The notes under the pieces were generated by a model. That model did no database searches. It saw only the letters and a list, made by a program, of their open reading frames with translations, and was not told the origin of the DNA. Position numbers and translations under genes: made by a program. Of a DNA stretch of 64,000 nucleotides, positions 60,169 through 64,000 are shown one piece after another (positions within the stretch are counted from its first letter, which is position 1; the number at the start of each line of letters is the position of its first letter). Source of the DNA: Paenibacillus gorillae (GTDB lineage: Bacteria; Bacillota; Bacilli; Paenibacillales; Paenibacillaceae); the NCBI RefSeq assembly GCF_000513275.1, contig NZ_CBVJ010000128.1:1-64000 (forward strand), written 5' to 3'.

Positions 60169-61038
60169 ATGAATGCGCTTGAGAGCAGAGATCGGGAAAA
60201 CTGGTTAAACTTCGCAGCAGAACATCTGGCAGGCAGCCAGCTTTCTTTTCAGGTTCAATATTGGGGCATCAATCCGAACCATTACGACAACCCGCTTCAC
60301 AAACATTCCTTCTATGAAGCATGCTACGTAAGAGACGGTGAGGGCATCTATCAGGATTACGATACGGAATACCCTCTTCGTAAAGATACGCTGTTCCTGT
60401 CCAAGCCGGGCATCCTCCACCAAATCCGCAGCGAGAGCGGACTTGACTTGTGCTACGTAGCGTTTGAGATTGACGAGTCGAATTCGGCTGCTGAATCCGT
60501 CGCAAACTACCGCGAGCTGCTAGACTCGTCGAATTGTATCCGGTACGAAATCGGGGAGACGCCGGCCGCGTTGATCTGGAGAGCTCTAGTTGGGCATACC
60601 CGGCAAAATGATTGGCTTTCCGATCTGCTGCTGAACAGTACAGCCCATTCCCTTCTGCTCTCGTTGTGCAGCGCCTTTGCAGAGGAAAGCAATGAGGAAC
60701 GGACTCCACCGCCTCGCAAAACGTCACATCATTCCCTGCGAAGCGCAATCTTGTACATCCGTGACAATCTGTCCGCAGACTTGTCCGTTAAGGATATCGC
60801 CCGGTATATGCATCTGTCGGTCCGCAGCCTGTCGCGTTTATTCCATGAAAACTTGCAGGTCAGCTGCCAAGACTACATTCAACGGGAGAAAATGAAGCGC
60901 GCCGTGCATCTGATCCGGCATACCGATCTCGGCTTCTCGGAAATCGCAGATCGGGCGGGCTACGGGAGCGTTCATTATTTTACAAGAGTGTTCACGAAAA
61001 TCTACGGCATGCCGCCTGGAAAATATAGAAACAGCTAA
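60169..61038 (+). CDS. AraC-family regulator with cupin sensor domain
   Basis: 289 residues from the ATG at 60169 (AGGGGG seven bases upstream); the longer frame runs into the divergent gene. The N-terminal cupin has NPLHKHSFYEACYV and PLRKDTLFLSKPGILHQI. The C-terminal double helix-turn-helix has LSVKDIARYMHLSVRSLSRLF and EIADRAGYGSVHYFTRVF, ending with the family's PGKYRNS. It should bind a small ligand and activate the divergent PhyH dioxygenase. Repeat copy D lies in its 3' region, before the terminator. Confidence 0.92.
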   Translation: MNALESRDRENWLNFAAEHLAGSQLSFQVQYWGINPNHYDNPLHKHSFYEACYVRDGEGIYQDYDTEYPLRKDTLFLSKPGILHQIRSESGLDLCYVAFEIDESNSAAESVANYRELLDSSNCIRYEIGETPAALIWRALVGHTRQNDWLSDLLLNSTAHSLLLSLCSAFAEESNEERTPPPRKTSHHSLRSAILYIRDNLSADLSVKDIARYMHLSVRSLSRLFHENLQVSCQDYIQREKMKRAVHLIRHTDLGFSEIADRAGYGSVHYFTRVFTKIYGMPPGKYRNS

Positions 61039-61079
61039 TAGAGAGCGCCGAACTGTCGGGAATGGCTGTTTCAGCGGAT

Positions 61080-61265
61080 CAAAATGCAAAAATGCATTTC
61101 AATCGGGCTCAAATCGTCGATTCTATCGTTCAAAATGCAAAAGTGCAGGTGAAATGGCGATATACGGCTCATTTTCTGCTAAATCCGCCAATCAACCTGC
61201 ACTTTTACATTTTGTGGCCATAAACAGCCGATTTTACCTGAAACAAAATGCACTTTTGCATTTTG
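61080..61265. repeat. 186-bp four-box palindromic element, copy D
   Basis: Boxes start at 61080 and 61131 (forward, CAAAATGCAAAAATGCA and CAAAATGCAAAAGTGCA) and at 61198 and 61249 (reverse, TGCACTTTTACATTTTG and TGCACTTTTGCATTTTG), spaced 51, 67, 51 bp. It starts 42 bp after the AraC stop and ends 29 bp before a bidirectional terminator, between convergent genes. The flanks look alike (TTTCAGCGGAT on the left, TTTCTCGGAT on the right), the only hint of a target duplication in the four copies. Confidence 0.92.
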
Positions 61266-61293
61266 TTTCTCGGATCGCATGTGGAACCATATC

Positions 61294-61326
61294 AAAAAGG
61301 CCGTCAAAGCGATTGACGGCTTTTTT
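61294..61326. terminator. Bidirectional terminator
   Basis: Stem AAGGCCGTCAA / TTGACGGCTT, loop AGCGA, TTTTTT on the plus strand and TTTTT on the minus strand. It lies between the AraC gene with repeat D and the convergent acetyltransferase. Confidence 0.88.
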
Positions 61327-61339
61327 CGAGTGCAGCCGA

Positions 61340-61816
61340 TTAGAGCTGCAGCACGGCTATTTGCTCGCTGTGGACGATTTCGCCATTTTCACGAAAGCCG
61401 CAGCTTTCGTAAAGCTTTCTCGCGGTCGTGTTATCAATCCCGTATGAAATCCAACAGTACGTAGCAGGGCCTGCCGGCAAGGTCCGGACAAACTCCACGA
61501 TTTTATGCATCGCTGCCCGCCCATATCCCTTGTTCTGGTATCGGTGGTCAATCATCAGCCTCAGAATACAGTAGCTGTCGTCTGCAATTGTCGGGAGATC
61601 ATAGCCCGTAATCCTATAAGTAATCATAACGAAGCCAACCGGCTGTTCATCTGCATAAATGGCAAAAGGATAGGGATGTCCCCCATTGGTTGCAAGGACA
61701 TAGCAAGAAGCCACGCTGGATAAATTAGAGGCAACAAAGCGTCTTTGATCTTCAGAAACTTCCAAATTAAATATATCACGCCGGTTCTCCAGCGTAATTT
61801 GTCTGAGCGTAATCAT
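61340..61816 (-). CDS. GNAT acetyltransferase, diamine/spermine type (BltD/PaiA-like)
   Basis: 158 residues. The opening ITLRQITLENRRDIFNLEVS and the later LRLMIDHRYQNKGYGRAAM (acetyl-CoA loop YQNKGYG) plus NTTARKLYESCGF follow the layout of Bacillus BltD, a spermine/spermidine acetyltransferase. Polyamine acetylation is therefore a reasonable guess, but the substrate is not proven. Single gene, terminated by the hairpin at 61294. Confidence 0.85.
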   Translation of the reverse strand: MITLRQITLENRRDIFNLEVSEDQRRFVASNLSSVASCYVLATNGGHPYPFAIYADEQPVGFVMITYRITGYDLPTIADDSYCILRLMIDHRYQNKGYGRAAMHKIVEFVRTLPAGPATYCWISYGIDNTTARKLYESCGFRENGEIVHSEQIAVLQL

Positions 61817-61893
61817 GTTGAGTCACTCCCATCATTATTTGTATCGCGGCCGCCTATATAACATACAATCTATACCAAAAAAGTAATAGACTT

Positions 61894-61953
61894 ATGTTCG
61901 ATTTTTTTATAGACTATTATGTATCCGTGGATTTTTTAGGTAGTTTGGCATAA
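61894..61953 (+). CDS. Possible 19-residue hydrophobic peptide (doubtful)
   Basis: ATG 61894 to TAA 61953 reads MFDFFIDYYVSVDFLGSLA and is followed eight bases later by a strong plus-strand terminator that no larger gene explains. A weak promoter-like TACAAT lies at 61864. There is no good ribosome site, so this may equally be a short untranslated RNA. Confidence 0.25.
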   Translation: MFDFFIDYYVSVDFLGSLA

Positions 61954-61960
61954 GTAATCA

Positions 61961-61989
61961 ACCGGCACAGTCTTGTGCCGGTTTTTTTG
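61961..61989 (+). terminator. Orphan rho-independent terminator
   Basis: Perfect stem ACCGGCACA / TGTGCCGGT, loop GTCT, then seven T on the plus strand. No annotated plus-strand gene ends here, which implies a short transcript starting after 61817. Confidence 0.85.
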
Positions 61990-62116
61990 TTGACGGGGCG
62001 AGCAGCGGAATTTCTTATCCATGTTTTTCGCCCATAAATATAAAAATTATGGAATAATATACCGATATGGAAATCAGAAGAAACTACTCGGAATAGATAA
62101 GGCGGGTGCAATAACG

Positions 62117-62962
62117 ATGAAGATTACGAGTTCAACGCAACAATACGACATAAATTTATACTCAAGTGCGAAGCAAGCTGCCGACAAGCCGGTTTCGGGC
62201 ACGATATCCGGATTGACGCATAAGACAGATACGCTAGATATTAGCGAAAATTCCAGGCAGTTGGCGGCATCCGATATTGTGAATCTTACAGCCGTATATT
62301 TTGGAACGCCCCAAATTAACGAATCGCTCAATCGTCTTCTCTCGAACAAGTCCCCAGAGGTGAAAGAAGCGGCATATGGCATCATTCAATCCAATATCAT
62401 TACGAACGTGAACGGAGATGAGGAACGGGCAGTCTTATTGGAGCTGGGACTCTCCCAAGCCCAATATCTCGCAGACAACTACATGAACGATGGCGAAGCG
62501 GCGGAATTTATGAATACGATCCGTCAGATCGGAGCCATCTCCCAAACCAGAACCGTAGACGCTGAAACGAAGCAATTCCGATATGAAACACCGCCGCGGA
62601 GACCTGTCGGAGCTCCGGACGATTACATGGATCTGAACTATATGATGAGAAAATTCGAACCGGAAACGTTCGGCAAGCTGCAGGAAGCGCTTGCTAACGG
62701 GAAGGACTGGAACAGTATCCTCCAGACCTTCGCTAAGAAGGCTTCGGCAAATACAGATTGGATGAAGCAATACAAAGAAGCCGCCAAACCGATTGAAGGC
62801 TATTCTGGTGAGAACCGGTTCGAGGGTGCTTCTACCTCCAGCATGACGGAGTTTGTCCAAGATATTAAGAGCCTGATTGGGAAGACCGGATTCGAAACCA
62901 GTGTAACAGCTAATATTGAGGCTTTTATGCGCACGCTGGAAAATCCGATTACTGTGAAATAG
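62117..62962 (+). CDS. Hypothetical protein, mostly helical
   Basis: 281 residues from ATG 62117, eight bases after AAGGCGGGTG; a longer frame from 62021 is not supported. The N-terminal ~60 residues are Ser/Thr/Gln-rich (TDTLDISENSRQLAA), resembling the disordered start of FlgM or flagellar-hook-type proteins. The rest is acidic and helical (AVLLELGLSQAQYLADNY; FMNTIRQIGAIS). No signal peptide, membrane segment or known motif. I do not recognise the family. Convergent with the HAD gene across a shared terminator. Confidence 0.7.
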   Translation: MKITSSTQQYDINLYSSAKQAADKPVSGTISGLTHKTDTLDISENSRQLAASDIVNLTAVYFGTPQINESLNRLLSNKSPEVKEAAYGIIQSNIITNVNGDEERAVLLELGLSQAQYLADNYMNDGEAAEFMNTIRQIGAISQTRTVDAETKQFRYETPPRRPVGAPDDYMDLNYMMRKFEPETFGKLQEALANGKDWNSILQTFAKKASANTDWMKQYKEAAKPIEGYSGENRFEGASTSSMTEFVQDIKSLIGKTGFETSVTANIEAFMRTLENPITVK

Positions 62963-62980
62963 TCAAATGCAGCAACTATA

Positions 62981-63016
62981 GAAGAAGCCGCCCCTATCTT
63001 CAGGAGCGGCTTCTTC
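62981..63016. terminator. Bidirectional terminator
   Basis: Stem GAAGAAGCCGC / GCGGCTTCTTC with a 14-nt loop between convergent genes. Confidence 0.75.
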
Positions 63017-63020
63017 CAGC

Positions 63021-63716
63021 TTATCGGCTATTATGCAATTGTATCTGTTCAAGCAATTCTAACGGTTCAGCTAATTTGAGATAGCCGGCAATTTTTTCGC
63101 TTATGTACGGCGGAACGAACCATGTGGCTTGATAAGCCGTCATTCCGACTTTGGCAGCCCCCTCTAATTCATTCGATCCGCCATCTCCAACAAATAGAGC
63201 TTCGGCCGGGGTGACTCCCATTTTCTCACAAGCGAGCAGATAAATATCCGGATTTGGCTTGGCCGCTTTCACCTGATAAGAAAACAAAGCGGCATCAAAG
63301 GAGGCGGCTAATCCGGAAGAATGCCAAGCCGTTACTTCTTCATGCGTACAATTGCTTATGAGACAAATTTGGATGCCCAACTCTTTGACCTGTTCCAGCA
63401 TAGATAGAATTCTCTGATCCAACTTATCAAAGGCTGCTGCTTTCTCAGCTATTCGCTCTTGATGAAGCGCTTCTACGACTTCCTCATCGGCAGCATGGCC
63501 TAGAACCTCTAAGATCTCGTGGATGACGGAAGGAAAATCGGAATAGGCACCATCCATTCTTTGTAATTGTCTAGCGTTCCATTCCTTCCGAAACAGCTTG
63601 GAATCCACGCCTAGCGCCTCTTCCAAACGAGTCGAACGGGCTGCTTTCCGGCTGCCATTCTCAAATTCCGAAATGAGCGTTTCAAACAAATCAAAAAAGA
63701 CTGCTTTCACTTTCAT
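63021..63716 (-). CDS. HAD-superfamily hydrolase
   Basis: 231 residues from ATG 63716 (GGGGAGGGG five bases upstream). HAD motifs: I, AVFFDLFETL, in which the second Asp is replaced by Glu (DLFET instead of DxD); II, CLISNCT; III, Lys in KAAKPNPDIY; IV, FVGDGGSNEL. The DLFET variant is common in YjjG/haloacid-dehalogenase-type subfamily members. Cap type C1. It may hydrolyse phosphate esters or, given the motif-I variant, a carbon-halogen bond; substrate unknown. Confidence 0.9.
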   Translation of the reverse strand: MKVKAVFFDLFETLISEFENGSRKAARSTRLEEALGVDSKLFRKEWNARQLQRMDGAYSDFPSVIHEILEVLGHAADEEVVEALHQERIAEKAAAFDKLDQRILSMLEQVKELGIQICLISNCTHEEVTAWHSSGLAASFDAALFSYQVKAAKPNPDIYLLACEKMGVTPAEALFVGDGGSNELEGAAKVGMTAYQATWFVPPYISEKIAGYLKLAEPLELLEQIQLHNSR

Positions 63717-63820
63717 GGCTGCCCCTCCCCTAAGTTGAAATCCCATCAAGCACTTTCATCAGCACTTTCATCATACTTTTGAAACCAACAGCAATCAAAC
63801 GATTTTGGTATCACCTGAAA

Positions 63821-63847
63821 ATAAAAAAGCGGCCACTTCGGGCCACT
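63821..63847 (-). terminator. Rho-independent terminator of the truncated gene
   Basis: Minus strand AGTGGCC-CGAAGT-GGCCGCT (one G-U pair) followed by TTTTTTATTTT, seven bases after the stop codon. Confidence 0.7.
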
Positions 63848-63853
63848 CTCGTC

Positions 63854-64000
63854 TTATTTATTGATGGCAAATACTCCAATTTTCTTGCCGAATTGGCCGA
63901 TCCACACTTCTCCATCGCCAACCATGACACCCTTCCAGTTAACGAACAGCTCATCTTCCTTCTGTGCCAGCAGCTTCTTCTTCACTTTATCGGTGAAGAT
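63854..64000 (-). CDS. C-terminal 48 residues of an unidentified protein (runs off the right edge)
   Basis: The frame is open from base 64000 to a TAA at 63856-63854. The visible part begins IFTDKVKKKLLAQKEDELF and contains FVNWKGVMVGDGEVWIGQF, a compact beta-rich ending. It resembles C-termini of small lipoprotein-like hypothetical proteins of Bacillota, but the family cannot be named from this piece. Its own terminator follows. Confidence 0.7.
   Translation of the reverse strand: MFTDKVKKKLLAQKEDELFVNWKGVMVGDGEVWIGQFGKKIGVFAINK

Noticed and set aside
9964..61265. Interpretation of the 186-bp repeats as CRISPR, IS ends or coding repeats
   Set aside because: Boxes are not regularly iterated arrays, no transposase or cas gene is near, stop codons occur in all frames, and the 67-bp centre is not a multiple of three.

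Overview
The window reads as a chromosome segment of a Gram-positive, low-to-mid GC member of the Bacillota, most likely a Paenibacillus or close relative. The evidence is strong Shine-Dalgarno sites with many TTG and GTG starts, SLH-domain surface protein, YesMN/LplABC-type sugar uptake, a Bce-type antibiotic module, HelD, ECF sigma/anti-sigma pairs and many rho-independent terminators. The genus call is inference. There are no rRNA or tRNA genes, no prophage, no insertion sequence and no CRISPR array. Most genes are accessory, stress or antibiotic-response functions in short operons.

Layout. 1-9.8 kb: the end-less N-terminal part of a BspA-type LRR surface protein, a GNAT, SelO, a membrane-anchored S41 protease, an SDR beside an amidohydrolase remnant, and an HssRS-like two-component system. 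9.9-20 kb: repeat copy A, an LmrB-type drug exporter with an LmrA/QdoR-type operator, a membrane protein, a MidA-like methyltransferase, a YetF-type protein, a small phosphatase that appears to start at ATT, a UMP-kinase paralogue behind a leader-peptide attenuator, a TetR/DUF4188 pair and a frameshifted nucleotidyltransferase. 20-27 kb: inositol-phosphatase family protein, chemoreceptor, ECF sigma with an anti-sigma carrying two tandem repeats, repeat copy B, an HxlR/quinone-reductase pair and two decayed genes. 27-32.8 kb: HelD, a candidate small RNA, repeat copy C, a methyltransferase and a TetR-regulated SDR. 32.8-43.3 kb: an SLH-anchored beta-lactamase-family protein and a BceRS-BceAB module that share the same operator-promoter architecture, a second ECF/anti-sigma pair, and the haem exporter HrtBA. 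43.3-51.4 kb: a YesN/YesM, solute-binding protein, LplC, LplB operon divergent from an intracellular GH16 beta-glucanase. 51.4-64 kb: an eCIS-effector-like orphan, an orphan trpB, small enzymes, a DUF11 repeat protein, a PhyH dioxygenase/AraC pair, repeat copy D, a GNAT, a hypothetical protein, a HAD hydrolase and the tail of a truncated gene.

The most unusual signal is a family of four intergenic 186-bp elements (9964, 24526, 30136, 61080). Each carries four 17-bp boxes (consensus CAAAATGCAAAAGTGCA) arranged forward, forward, reverse, reverse, with start-to-start spacing of exactly 51, 67 and 51 bp in all four copies although the spacers have largely diverged. Three of the four lie between a stop codon and a rho-independent terminator. 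Other points of interest are the leader-peptide attenuator before the UMP-kinase paralogue, a shared BceR-type operator that ties the SLH beta-lactamase-family gene to the Bce module, a haem sensor (HssRS-like) and haem exporter (HrtBA) split about 32 kb apart, and a promoter-to-terminator small RNA candidate upstream of helD.

All calls come from reading the sequence and recalled family knowledge; no database search was run.
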